From Ctenosaura bakeri (lineage: Eukaryota > Chordata > Lepidosauria > Squamata > Iguanidae), in NCBI GenBank assembly GCA_948474755.1, contig CAOLHI010000968.1:310001-374000 (forward strand): a stretch of 64,000 nt of DNA, read 5' to 3'. This document shows positions 12,591 to 23,354 of this stretch, piece by piece. How positions within the stretch are numbered: position 1 is the stretch's first letter; every line of letters begins with the position of its first letter. Below the pieces are notes generated by a model that saw only the letters and a list, made by a program, of their open reading frames with translations, did no database searches and had not been told where the DNA came from. Both the position numbers and the translations under genes were made by a program.

Positions 12591-12960
12591 TTCACCTAAA
12601 TACATTTATGCTTGCCTTTCATTGCTCAAAGCTCTCCTAAGGCAGTTTACAGTAAAAATCATTTTTAGAAAATCCAGCACATAACATCACAGAAATACTA
12701 GTAATCCAATATAATGCCATGCATAAAAGCAGTTAAAAGCAGCAGTTAAAATTACAGACCAAAAAACTACATTAGAAACAGAACAAAACATCAAAGTCTT
12801 AAGATTTCTTTAGAGCCAACCAAAGTGGTAGCCGGCCACATGTTTTGCAAGAAGAGTTCCTCAGATGGGTTCCTGGTTCTAGTGCTTGCCAGATCTTAAT
12901 GGCAGGGATGTGGGCAGGGCCTCCATAGCCAATCTGAGTTTTTGGGAAGATTTATATAGC
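12590..12960 (-). mobile_element. LINE 3' end, L2-like, reverse strand
   Basis: Forward text GCCTTTCATTGCTCAAAGC followed by CTAAGGCAGTTTACAGTAAAA is the complement of the usual L2/CR1 3' end ('...taagctgccttgag...gaaaggcgg...aaata'). Beyond it are A-rich sequence and then, at about 12820-12950, the complement of decayed ORF2 C-terminal text including GGGCAGGGCCTCC. Heavily mutated, with no open frame. Confidence 0.55.
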
Positions 12961-14984
12961 TAAAACCAGCTCTTAAAATATTGTGTAACAAATATTATTA
13001 GCAAACAAGGGCAAATATTCTGTTGGTTACTCTGAACTAGAGTAGGCACATTCAATCAATTGCTGAATGGTGAGCAAACACATAAGTAAATCCTATTTAC
13101 TCAGTGGGTATACTCTATTGGGGACTAACAATGGTAGTTAGACTAATATGAATAATTGTAGAATAGGTAGAAAGATATATTTGCAAGTATATATAACTGC
13201 ATAATCATTAGACAGAGAACAGAATGTGTTAATGGCCCGTTATTAATCTATCATTCAGACAGAAGCACACACACCTAATTGATCTTTTTATTATATAGAT
13301 CCAATATTCTGGATATATATCCCTTTCATGTCATAGGATTTCTTTATGGTCAAGATGCTACGGTTTTAAAGCAGCAGTTGAAAATGCAATGTAAATTTCA
13401 AGTACACCTACTACTGAATTGCCTCCCATCTGATCTACTACCCAACTGAAAGAATATATTGTCTCCTGAATCCCCGTGATATATCTTTATTGGATTAAAC
13501 TGAGGTCAGAATGTTATTAAATAGCTGATTTATTACCTGAGAGCTTATTTAGCTGTCCTCTTTCCTCGTCCTGCAGTGAATAAATGGACACTTAGGTTAG
13601 GCTTTGTAAACTACTTTCATATCAGTCTTCCTGATTCAGGACAGTTTTCTGTTGCTCAGAGCTGATGGAAACTGCTATGTACTCTCTTCACTTTAAATGG
13701 ATGCTGTAGTACAGGTTCCACAATATCTGGCTTCTCAGTCAGAAATCCTGGGGCTTCATGAGAGTCTGTGGCCCCATGGAACTTGCCATTCCTAAGTCTG
13801 ACCCTCAGATCTTCCTAGCTACTGAATCTTAAAAGAGTAACTTGGGTAAGCATCCCTGCACCACTTTGATGCTTTGGGAGGGAAGTATCAGTCCCTTCCT
13901 ACTTTTCCCTCACTCAACCAGAGTCCAAAAATGGGAGAGGGACACTTTCTCAGGGTTCACAGATCCAATTCCCCCTCTGGCCAAGAATGGAACCTCATGA
14001 CCTGGGGGGAGGGGCTGAGAGGTCAGGAATGAGAATTGTGCTGCCCTTCAGATACTTTATTGAATCACAGCCAATGGCATGAAGTGCTGAGTGCTGTGTT
14101 TCAGTACCCTGGAGGGCTGTACAATATCTACCCCTGCTGTAGATCAAATTTGAGGATATTGCTGGAACCTACCTGTATCTATATACTTATAGTTCAAATC
14201 TTGTAAAGGTCTAGAGCCAGTCAGAACCTGAATTAGAAGAGAACAAGCAATATTCAGGCCCAAGTGCTTATCTAGACCAAAAAAAAAGTGTCCTTGGGCA
14301 GTTGAGCTAGGACTTTCTCTTTAAAAAACAGATTTGTGTTTCCTTATGTGACATGATTGGAACAGAATGGACACTTACATAATAACAAAAGAGAAGAACT
14401 GGCATCAAAAGCCAGGACACAAGAGGATCAGATTTGCATAAAAATTGCAATGCTAATTTGTCTGTATGCATACAGATATTGAAGTATACTTATTCAGCAA
14501 CCAGTTCCCAGCCAAACAATAAGTGCCCTCACTGGGTGAGTGGAACAAGAATCATTTACTTACCATAATGTGACTGGTTGTAATCTATGATGTCGTTGGG
14601 TGAGTGACTGGATAAGCTCTGAAACTTTGAACAACCAGCAAAATAATGTCAATAGATGAATCATACAGGTCATTCAAAACAGACTATAGCTCTTAGCCTT
14701 TGTAGGCACTATCTGGGAACAAGGTTTATTGACACCACTTTAGATGGGAGACCTAATTTCACCACATCGTTCTCTAACATGTGACACAATTGTAGGGCTA
14801 TCGGAAATGCGAAGAACAAACATCAGAAATGTCCCCAAACTTTCCAGATCTACCTAAAGAGGTGGAATTATGCAGATGTGCCACTCAGGGAGCCAGTAAT
14901 ATCTTTTTTGTTTAAGTTAACAAGAAAAAAAGTTCACTTAAATACTACTAAGTGACAAAATCAAAATGTTACTAGGCAACATTT
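12961..14984. other. 2 kb without recognisable gene
   Basis: AT-rich and apparently single copy. No repeat or exon recognised. Confidence 0.5.
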
Positions 14985-15060
14985 ATTATATTTTTGTCCC
15001 ACCTTTCCACCAAATGAAAGATTTCAAAGTGTATAACAAACATTATTTAAACCCTTCCTG
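14985..15060 (-). mobile_element. Short LINE tail fragment, reverse strand
   Basis: TTTATTATATTTTTGTCCCACCTTTCC and the following text resemble the complement of the LINE 3' terminus with an A/T-rich tail. Only about 75 bp is recognisable. Confidence 0.4.
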
Positions 15061-15429
15061 AAAGATGTGGTAGCAGTAATTGATTACAGCTCTTGGAGGA
15101 TGGAATGTCAAAAACATAACCTGTCTATGCTGTAAATTAAAATTTATTTTTATCAAATGCATTAGGAAAAATGATAGTTTGGGTTACTTAGTGCAGACTC
15201 ACTAAACAGATGGAGGGATTTTTTTTATTTATTTACATACACATCTGCTAGTAACCAAATCCCAACACAAATATTAGCACTCAAGCATATAAAAGAGAAT
15301 ATAGGGCAGTTCCCAGCTGACTTAACAATATTAAAGTAATATTTAGTTTAGTTTGGAACACAGTTTGCTTCTTTCCTTAGGATAGCTGTCTTTAAAGTAA
15401 AATTTATTTCCCCTCAAAATGCAAATAAG

Positions 15430-15790
15430 CCTGTTCTATATATTTATTATTCATTTAGAATATTTTATGTCCTTTTGAGGCAAAACATCCCTAAGGCAGT
15501 TTACACAACAAAATTATAAAACAATAAAATATAGAATACAATTCATTAAAACAGCTTCCCAAAACAGCTCTTAAAATAATAGCAGCGATAATTTCAAGTT
15601 ATAAAATAAAAATCAGCAAATATTCAGTTAAAAATATCCCCATCTTTAAGGTCTGTAAAAAATCAGTCAGGGACAGAATCAGGCATGTCTCCTTTGGTGG
15701 AATATTCCTCATGATGTAGCCACCCTACAAAAGGCCTTAGCTCAAGAGATTTTGCAGTCAGACCAGTGAGAGGGAAAAGATACTACCCCA
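15430..15790 (-). mobile_element. LINE 3' end, L2-like, reverse strand
   Basis: TATTTATTATTCATTTAGAATATTTTATGTCC, then CTAAGGCAGTTTACACAACA, an A-rich block, and GGTGGAATATTCCTCATGATGTAGCC with AAAGGCCTTAG are the complement of an L2-like 3' end followed by decayed ORF2 C-terminal coding ('...gaaggcc...ttccac...'). It parallels the copies at 12590 and 23355-24420. Confidence 0.6.
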
Positions 15791-16462
15791 CCATTTTCAA
15801 GCCTTTCTGGGCAGCCTTACTTTTTTTTAAAAAAGGATTGTTTTAAATATTTACATGTGGACCAATATAAATAGTAAAATCAAAGATAAAGATAAAAATC
15901 AAGGACTCAGTGACTTATAGACAAGGAAAAAGTTCATAGTCTAGTTCCTAAATGTTACAATAACAGCTATGCAGACTTTCATTTTCAAGAGTATTTCACA
16001 GATGTGAGGCCTCTTTTGAGAAGTCTCTTGTTCTCACCCTGTGGAGAACACTCTCTTTAAAAAAATCACAATGATTATCAGCATTCCTTCAGGTAAACTG
16101 GTCCTAAGTCATTTAACATCAGTATTTTGAACTAAGCCTGGAAACTGACTGGTAACAACTGGTTGCAGTAAACTCAGCAGATTATTCTTTTGTAACACAC
16201 TGCCCCATAACTGCATATCTTCCAACATTTTGCAAATGAAAACCGTGACGTGTAGCCAAACAAGATCAGTGTATGGTCAGGATGACAGAAGTTATTAATA
16301 AGGAAGAATGCAAAGCTAGGAGAGGTTGCAGCAGTTTACTTTTGCCTGAGCCTACTGGGAAATGCAAGATTCTACCCCGTGTCATCTCCTTCCTGTTGAA
16401 TTATCTGAGTGCAAACTACTTTTGCACTTTGAACTTATTTTGCAGCATCTGAACTTATCTGA
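15791..16462. other. Non-genic; shared 30-bp module at its end
   Basis: No gene seen. Positions 16405-16437 are the reverse complement, with about two mismatches in 30, of 20845-20874 (core TTCAAAGTGCAAAAGT), so both belong to an unnamed dispersed repeat. Confidence 0.5.
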
Positions 16463-17032
16463 GGCCCTTTCCACACAAGGCTCGTGAATTGGTTCATGCC
16501 GTTTCTTACTGGATTTTCTGGGCTCGAAACAAGGCAGATTTTCCCTCATTTCCTTCTGCACAGCTACTGCGTATGTTCCATTCTGATTTGGAGGAGTGTG
16601 AGTTAATGAATCCACACTGCCTCCGCCATGGCCACTCCCGCTACTCCCCTCACCCCGCCCCGTTGGCTGTGATTGACCCCTTTTTTTTATTTTTGCATGG
16701 TTTAGTATGTCATTGCATACATGCGTACATGTGTAAGTCCATACTACCCCCTGGCCCCTCCCATGAGCCCTCCCCTGACCACCAATTCACACTGGTGCGA
16801 ATGTTCATGTCTGCACTATTGTGAAAGTACGAATCGGATTGATCTGGAAAACTGGAAAACCAATTTCTTCTGGTTGTCAAATAGCGCGCTTTACCACCAC
16901 ATGGGGGCTCATTTAGTCGGACTTACATGCGGAACGAAGGTAAATAAACCAAACCTAGTCTGCTCCAACGTGCAGAAGCCGTCCATGGCAAGACACATTA
17001 GCCCGCCTTAATAACCGCGTGCGGAAAGGGCC
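16463..17032. mobile_element. MITE with GGCCCTTTCC termini, 570 bp
   Basis: The left end is GGCCCTTTCCACAC and the right end is GTGCGGAAAGGGCC, an inverted pair. It is flanked by a 3-bp duplication (tga 16460-16462, tga 17033-17035). The interior is GC-richer than its surroundings and has no transposase-like frame; the 111- and 96-codon frames here are not protein-like. The interior matches no other element in the window, so it is a distinct subfamily using the same termini. Confidence 0.8.
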
Positions 17033-17280
17033 TGAGTACAAAAGGAAGAAGGGGGAAGAAGAGGGACTGGAACATTCTAAAAACACTTGGGATGACAGAG
17101 GTTTAACCAGGACTGTTCCTACCAATTCTGGACAGTAGAAAGGTATCAATCTGTTCAACAGCCCTTGGCAATATATTCCTGTGAGATGCAATTTTGATTT
17201 TATTGTCTTTTAAATAGGTAAATTTCTGGTGTTTTCTCCTTCTCCTCCCACAGTTGATATTCCAATGAGATGCAAAGGAA

Positions 17281-17493
17281 CATTAATAAATTTATTAAAT
17301 ACATTTCTATCCTTGTCCTTCTTCCAAGGAGCTTGAGGCCATGCAAATAATTATTTCCTATTGTCCCCAGTTTTATTCTCACAGCAACCCTATGTGATAG
17401 ACTTAGTATAAATGAGTTTATGCAAAAATAGGAATTTAAACTTGGGTCTACCTGCCTAGTCTGACACTATATCTACAATTTCACACTAGCTGT
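17281..17493 (-). mobile_element. tRNA-derived SINE with LINE-like tail, reverse strand
   Basis: The right side (about 17420-17493) is the complement of a tRNA-type SINE head: GGAATTTAAACTTGGGTCTACC matches the common 'ggatttgaacctgggtctccc' B-box complement, followed by CTAGTCTGACACTATATC. The left side reads CATTTCTATCCTTGTCCTTCTTCC, AAGGAGCTTGAGGCC and CTCACAGCAACCCTATGTGATAG, an L2/CR1-like tail rather than the ACA tail of the other SINEs here. Confidence 0.7.
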
Positions 17494-17875
17494 CATTATA
17501 TATGTCCTCTCCTTCCAGTAAGTACGCCTACTGTATGTGTCGGGGAGTCTTTCTCTCTCCTTTCCTTTTAGGCTTCCTTCATAGATTTTACTAGCACTCC
17601 CAGAGTATGTGGAGTAATCAGGAAAGTAAGCTGATTTGTTCTTTAGGGAGTGGAAAAATGTGGAGAAGAGATAGACACTGGCCATTGTAAAGTCACCTAT
17701 TGCACAATGTGATGGGAGTGGAGGGGAGAAATCAAAAGGTAAGAGACTACAGTAGTACACTTGCATAAAACAAAAATCATGAACTGTTGGGTCCCATTAT
17801 AATCTATGGGTGCAAGTGCGTGCACCTGCAGTAGTGGGAAAAGAGGGATTATGTGTGGTATTCGTGCGCGCAGAG

Positions 17876-18130
17876 GTCACGTGAGAGGATGGCCCACTGT
17901 ATTGGGTAGGACTGATGTATTTGTTAAGCTTAGGAAAGCCATGGGTCAGTATAAAAGGGCAGTGGGCAAATGTGGGGGGAGGTCATGGGCCAATTTCTTC
18001 TTCCAGTCCCCCATGGTCTGCCACTAGCAGCTCAAATGCTTATGTTTCTCAAAATGATGACAAGAAGTGACATCACTTCACTCCTTGTTGCCATTTTGAG
18101 AGGGACTGCTGAAGAAAACTGAGGTAATTG
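17876..18130 (+). promoter_or_regulatory. Promoter-like motif cluster (unproven)
   Basis: GTCACGTGAG (palindromic E-box core) at 17876-17885 is followed 65 bp later by a consensus TATA box, TATAAAAGG, at 17950-17958. Further on are a TGACATCA CRE/AP-1-like site (18068-18075) inside a gaagtga/tcacttc inverted repeat, and GCCATTTTGA (YY1-like, 18090-18099). GAG|GTAATT at 18121 could be a splice donor. All are motif matches only. The same block could be part of an unrecognised transposon promoter. Confidence 0.3.
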
Positions 18131-18430
18131 AAGGTAGAACTGGGTTCTGGTGTAGTTGTGGGGGTGGAATGAGAGTGTTTCCATGTGTTGTCATGCATTT
18201 GGGTGTCCTTTTGTGTGATTTATGGGCCAACATTTCTTGAAAGTCATTCTAACTTTTTAAAAGGGGGTTGGGGGCTTTAGGGGACTGGTCAGGTGTTTCA
18301 AGGGCCACAAGCTGTACAACCTCTGGTATAGAAGATGGATGCCTGCCTCTGTTCCTGTCACTGAGATTTGGCAACATAGTTTCTCTTCACCAACTGTCAA
18401 AGGACACAGCTGTCTGCCTTCCAAATGAAA

Positions 18431-18473
18431 TGTATGTGTGCATATGTGTGTGTGTGTGTGTGCATGTGTGTGA
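18431..18473. repeat. TG microsatellite
   Basis: Imperfect (TG)n with CA interruptions; the longest pure stretch is about 18 bp. Confidence 0.9.
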
Positions 18474-18681
18474 AGCTCAATGTGAATGAAGAAAAATGGA
18501 ACATTTTCTTTTGGGATTAGTCAATGCAGATTGATTTTAATTTTACATTTATATAATCCAGAATAAATATAAATGAGAAGCAAAGTAGGAATAGCTTGTT
18601 CAGCCGTGGAGTGTGGGCAGATTTGTCTCCACCTCTTCTGCCAGTGCCCCCACCCCTGCAGCTGGATCAGTACAGGACCAT

Positions 18682-18860
18682 GGCCATTTCTGCACGAGAC
18701 TGCTATAGCGCTATGATTCCACTTTCAACATCCTATGGAATCCTGGGGTTTGCAGTTGAGGGAGGGACTGGTTGGCCCCTCCCGAAACTGCAAACCCCAG
18801 GATTCCATAGGATGTTGACAGTGGAATCATAGCGCTATAACAGTCTCGTGCAGAATGGCC
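18682..18860. mobile_element. Near-perfect palindromic MITE, 179 bp
   Basis: The arms run about 85 bp each from GGCCATTTCTGCACGAGAC to its complement ending at 18860. I count roughly five differences between arms, and a short non-paired centre near 18765-18780. The flanks are cat and caa (2 of 3). Related copies lie at 54925, 61010 and 62958. The high arm identity suggests a young insertion. Transcribed RNA would fold into a long hairpin. There is no coding capacity. Confidence 0.85.
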
Positions 18861-19374
18861 CAAGTCTCTTCATCACATCACCAACCCACAGGCAATTGGT
18901 TGCTTCTAAACAAGATGTGGAACTTTCCTGAAAGAACTTTGGCAGCTCTTGGCACAAGCCAAACAGGATTTCCTCTCTTTTTTAGAAATGCTCCATGGAG
19001 GCTTGATGAGGAAGAACCAAATTACCAGTCGAAATGGTAATCACGACTAGAAATTACCAGTAGAAGTGCTAGCTGAAAATGTTGTAGCCAATAGTTTTAC
19101 TGTAATTTTAATTCAATATAGTACCAAACATCAGAACCAAAGTTCTGGTATTAAGTCCATTTGGAGTTAAGTTGTTGATTTTTTTAAAAAGAAACTTTTC
19201 CCCCTAATGTCACTCAATATGAATTTGTGGCATTTTTGTGGAAATAGCATTTTCACTGCAGCATTGTTCCTTCTTCTCTGTCATGCTGCTCAACTGTCCT
19301 CCTCAGAATTTTTTACCCTGTGGTATGTGGCAGCGGCAGTGGTGGCTGCAGTGGGAGCAAAGCAGCAAGTAGCA
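18861..19374. other. Non-genic stretch
   Basis: No repeat or gene recognised. Confidence 0.5.
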
Positions 19375-19822
19375 ACAAGAAAAATGCAGGAGAGGGAGGA
19401 GCAGGAAGAGAAAGTCTGTGGCACTACTGGCATGCTGCCTCATAGTGCAGAGATCAGTGGAGGAAAATAAGGTTGTGGCTTATACAGAGGAAGAGTGGAC
19501 ACAACAGACAAGAGGAGACAAGGAGGAATGGAGAAAAACACACAGAGCAAGAGAAAGGAGCAAGAATAAGAAGACGGAGGATGCTAAGTCATGGAAAGAG
19601 TATGAGGGAGTGACGAGAGTGACGAGAGGGGTGGACACAGAGAAATGAAAGAGAATCTTAATAGAAGGGAATTGCAGAGCTGGATGGATGAGATAAAAGG
19701 TGGAAGAGAGGACATGGCAACAAGGAGAATGCACATGGAAAATGAAAGTATTAGTGGAGATGAGGGAAGAAACTGAAAGGTTAGAGGATATGTGTGTGTG
19801 AGAGAGAGAAAGAGAGAGAATG
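19375..19822. repeat. Polypurine-rich stretch
   Basis: About 450 bp of the forward strand is dominated by A and G, with few pyrimidines (GGAGAGGGAGGAGCAGGAAGAG-like text). It ends in TG then GA repeats (19789-19820). The frames at 19207-19470 and 19418-19648 (E/K/R-rich) and the reverse S/L/P-rich frames are composition artefacts. Confidence 0.75.
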
Positions 19823-20565
19823 CAGTGGGAATAGAATTATGTATAGTACAGATTTTCAATATTTTGCTTTGTGTATTTTACTGTTGGACTGTATTTTTTT
19901 TCCCTGAGGGTTATTCTATTTGGATATTGTTGATTAGGGTGGGATGAGCTTGTACTTTGGTTTAAGGAGGACTTTGGTTTAAGAAGAAACAAAAGCTAAG
20001 TTCCCTTCTCACAATCAATCATAGAAGGCTGGGTGCAGAAGGCAGGACATTGTTTACTCAGTGTTATGATAATTGCCTATTTGATACTACCTAAGTGTCT
20101 TGAGGATTTGCTCAGCAACAGAGCTGAGAAAACATTTAAAGTTTGGGAAAAGGTTAGTAATGAAACCTTTAAATTGTTCTTTTCTTCCTTTGAGAGTTTA
20201 TTGTTCTACAATATGTGGGTGTCACAGTCAGGTTATCCCAGTACAAATAAAGTTGTGCTTTCAGCACTCAGTCATTGAGAGCTATGACTAATGTACAGAT
20301 AAATTGCTTCATATTTTTCTTTCTTTGGAAAAAAAAAAGCATTAAAAAACTTTCCATGTCCTGAGACAGACAGAAATCTAGATAAGGATGAAGTTGGGCA
20401 TGCAAAGAAAACTATTGGTAGGAATGACAAGTTTTTTGGTTTAGTTTTAGTTTTTGTTTTTTGTGATGGAGTTGCAAACAAAAGCAATTACTGTAAGCCT
20501 GAGGAGCAAGGTTTTTTTCAACCGTGTTTTTCAGACTGCATACTGTCCAACAGAATGCAGGGACA
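19823..20565. other. Non-genic stretch
   Basis: AT-rich, with a poly(A) run near 20329 and T-rich text near 20440-20462. No gene or named repeat seen. Confidence 0.5.
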
Positions 20566-20573
20566 ATCCTGAT

Positions 20574-20734
20574 CACTGGTAGAGCTGGGAGTGTGTGGAG
20601 GGGGGGCTACCGTGTGTGGGGGCATGGCCATGGTGAATGGGACCACGCAGGGCCATGGCTATGAACCAGGATGCCCCAAAAACATTGCTGCCTGCGGCAA
20701 AGCACCTCCCTGTCCCCCTGTTCCTATTAAACAG
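20574..20734. mobile_element. Mini-hAT, CAGTGGYRGAG family, 161 bp (copy 1)
   Basis: The left end CACTGGTAGAGCTGGGAG is followed by GTGTGTGGAGGGGGG, GGGGGCATGGCCATGG and CAGGATGCCCCAAAAACATTGCTGCCTG, shared with the copies at 34712 and 58624. It is flanked by atcctgat (20566-20573) and gtcctgat (20735-20742), 7 of 8 identical, as expected of a hAT insertion. No coding. Confidence 0.75.
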
Positions 20735-20742
20735 GTCCTGAT

Positions 20743-23354
20743 TGATCTTCTGTCACCCTAGTTTTTCAACTGCTTTAAAAATGTCTCAGTTTCATTGCTT
20801 CCTCCTTCCTTTGACCTCAGCTTACTTCCATTGGTGCAAACTGAGTTCAAAGTGCAAAAGTGGTTTACACTCAGTGAACTCATCAGTGGGGAAAGAGAGG
20901 AGGGAGCCTCTTCTTCCTTATTCGTAACTTTTGACATCTTGACTTACGTTGCTTGGCCATATATGTCCCAGTTTTCATCTGTGAAATGTTGAAGGGTATG
21001 GACTGTGGAGAGGCTTGAGTGGGGGACAGAAGCAGTCTAGAAAAATACTAAGAAGCTGGATTTATTCACAACAACAAACTGTGGTTAAAGCAAGTAAGGA
21101 TTAGTAACCAACTTCATAATGAGATTTGTTGTTAAAATAGATCACAGTTTGTTATACGACATGCATTCAGATATTCAAAATAACCCAACACATTCTGATT
21201 TACTGTGTGTCAGTTACAACTGTATTGCAGTTGTGGCAGCAATTCAGTAAAAAAAGTTATTATTTTTTCCTAACTGCAACAGTACTGGAGAATGCCTGTT
21301 TTTTCAAAGTACTGCATTTGCTAGTGAATTGAGAATTCATGTCTCTTTTAGGAAGTGAGAATTAGTCTTTTGTTTTATAGCGAATATTATTGATTTGATG
21401 CTTGTGTACTTTTTCAAAACATACCTGCATGTCTTATACTCCTGATCTTAATGCATATCTGTCCCTCTTGCTTCTTCTCTCCCATCTTGAGACATAATAG
21501 AATGTGGATTTGTTTGATCTAATCCATTAAGAATTCCTTAAGCCATCTAATTACCCTACATAACTGATTAGATTACAGCTTGCCTATGAGATATCATACA
21601 ATCATATAGTACAATGACAAATACTGCTGTTTGAAACTCCCTTCTGTTGATAGCTGATGTTTACAAACTGACATAAAATCAGTGTAGTAAATGAAAATTC
21701 CACTAGGTGGACCTGGTGTTCTTCTAACAAGTATCTTAGAAATTGGTATCATGTAACAAGTGACATTTTATTTTGCCCTTGTGCATCTAAGTATGACTAG
21801 GATACATACTATACTATCTATATGAGTATTTACTGAGCTGTTCAGTTCTTAAATGCTATTAGCAAGTTAAAGAGAGTGTTCATCGCACTGAATGATGGCA
21901 TTCTACCTAACTTTCACCTGAGCTATCTTGAGTGGATATTGAGAGGAGGGGGGAATAGTATTTACATCACTGGATGTTATTCTTTAATTATTGGAAGCAA
22001 AATTTTGAATAAAAGGCATACAAATTTCTACAGTTGAATTAATTTCTTTTCTTTCAACTATTATGTAGTTTCTTCTTTTTTACACAGCTAGGACCAAAAT
22101 ACTGCAATCTATTCAACTTGGTTCTACTATAAATTTAAAACCCATTTTAAATTATTGGGTATTATTTTAAAAGAGACTGCATTTTAATTGCAGTTGTTTT
22201 TGTATATATTCTGGGAAATTAAATTATTCATTTGAATGTAAACAAGAAAAGAGAATTTTTAAACAGATTAGGGAATGTTTCTAGAGCACTGAAATTACTT
22301 CTAACAACTGATCTCAATAGTTAATGTCCATGCATTGAGACATCAACCAAGTTGGCAAAGTGTTTCCAGTGACAGTAAAACAATCTGTGATTTTGCTTCT
22401 GTTCTTCTTTAACCCCTTTTCAGCATGGGTGCAATTTGAGTTGAACTACCATTTAAATTTAAACACTTAGTGATGGTGGGTGGCAATAGTAATTCTTGTA
22501 CAAGTGGTGCTTTGGAGGAGAACTTCTCCATAAACAAATAATCCAGCATCATCACTGTTGTGAAATGACGTTACTGGCAAAGATTTATGCAGTGAATGTA
22601 CGAAATAAGTGTTATTGGTAAAATTGCTGCTACTCAATTTTGTATTTCCTGAGGAAATGTGGAAACAGTAATTGAGTAAAGGATATGTTCGAGACATTCC
22701 CATTTTGCAACCCCATCTTCTATCTTTCCTGAGATCTTTTATTTATAAGCTTCTTCTATTTATAAGCTTCACCTTCAAGAGCAATCCTTTTGTTTCTTAT
22801 TACATGTTGCACATCTTGCTGCAGATGACTGCAAGATTATCTATATAAGAACAATTAAAACAAGTTTTAGTAGATTTTTCAGTGGAGGGTATTTATGTTC
22901 AAAGATGTAGTTACATAGAAAAAGGATGGCAGCAAAGAGATAACACATATGACCTAAAGCTGGAGGACAGCAGTAGAAGGAGGTTTTTTACCTTTAAAAC
23001 AACACATGTGTATACACATGCACATGCACACACGCATCTTTGTCCACAAGATTATGGGATCGTGCACAAGGAAAAAAAGAGTTGAGAAAGAGTAGAGAAC
23101 ATAATCGAAATGCTCTGTATTGTGCACACACTAAGAAAGTATCCTTGGTTAAAAAGACACATAATTACAGAAAAAAATTGCCTGCCCTGTTTCTGCACCC
23201 CAGACTTTTTTTTTCTCGAGGAGTATATTACTCTTTAATTGCTTATTATAATGGCAAGAATATACATAATTAACAGAATATACATAACTCAAAAACTCTT
23301 CAGCTTTAATGTACTATTACTAGTTGCATAATTATTAAAGGCATCTTTATATTG
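20743..23354. other. 2.6 kb without recognisable gene
   Basis: It includes the shared module at 20845-20874, an inverted repeat (acaaactgtggtt near 21075 against atcacagtttgt near 21143), a homeodomain-type motif group (21505-21580), a 13-bp direct repeat (ATTTATAAGCTTC at 22741 and 22758) and a TG/CA-type purine-pyrimidine run (about 23006-23036). No exon recognised. Confidence 0.5.

Noticed and set aside
18682..18860. A microRNA precursor
   Set aside because: The hairpin is explained by a palindromic MITE present four times in the window; no evidence of processing.
19207..19859. E/K/R-rich and S/L/P-rich frames as low-complexity proteins
   Set aside because: They are translations of a polypurine tract and its complement.
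22467..22703. 78-codon reverse frame
   Set aside because: No domain, no relation to the repeats seen, length expected by chance in 64 kb.
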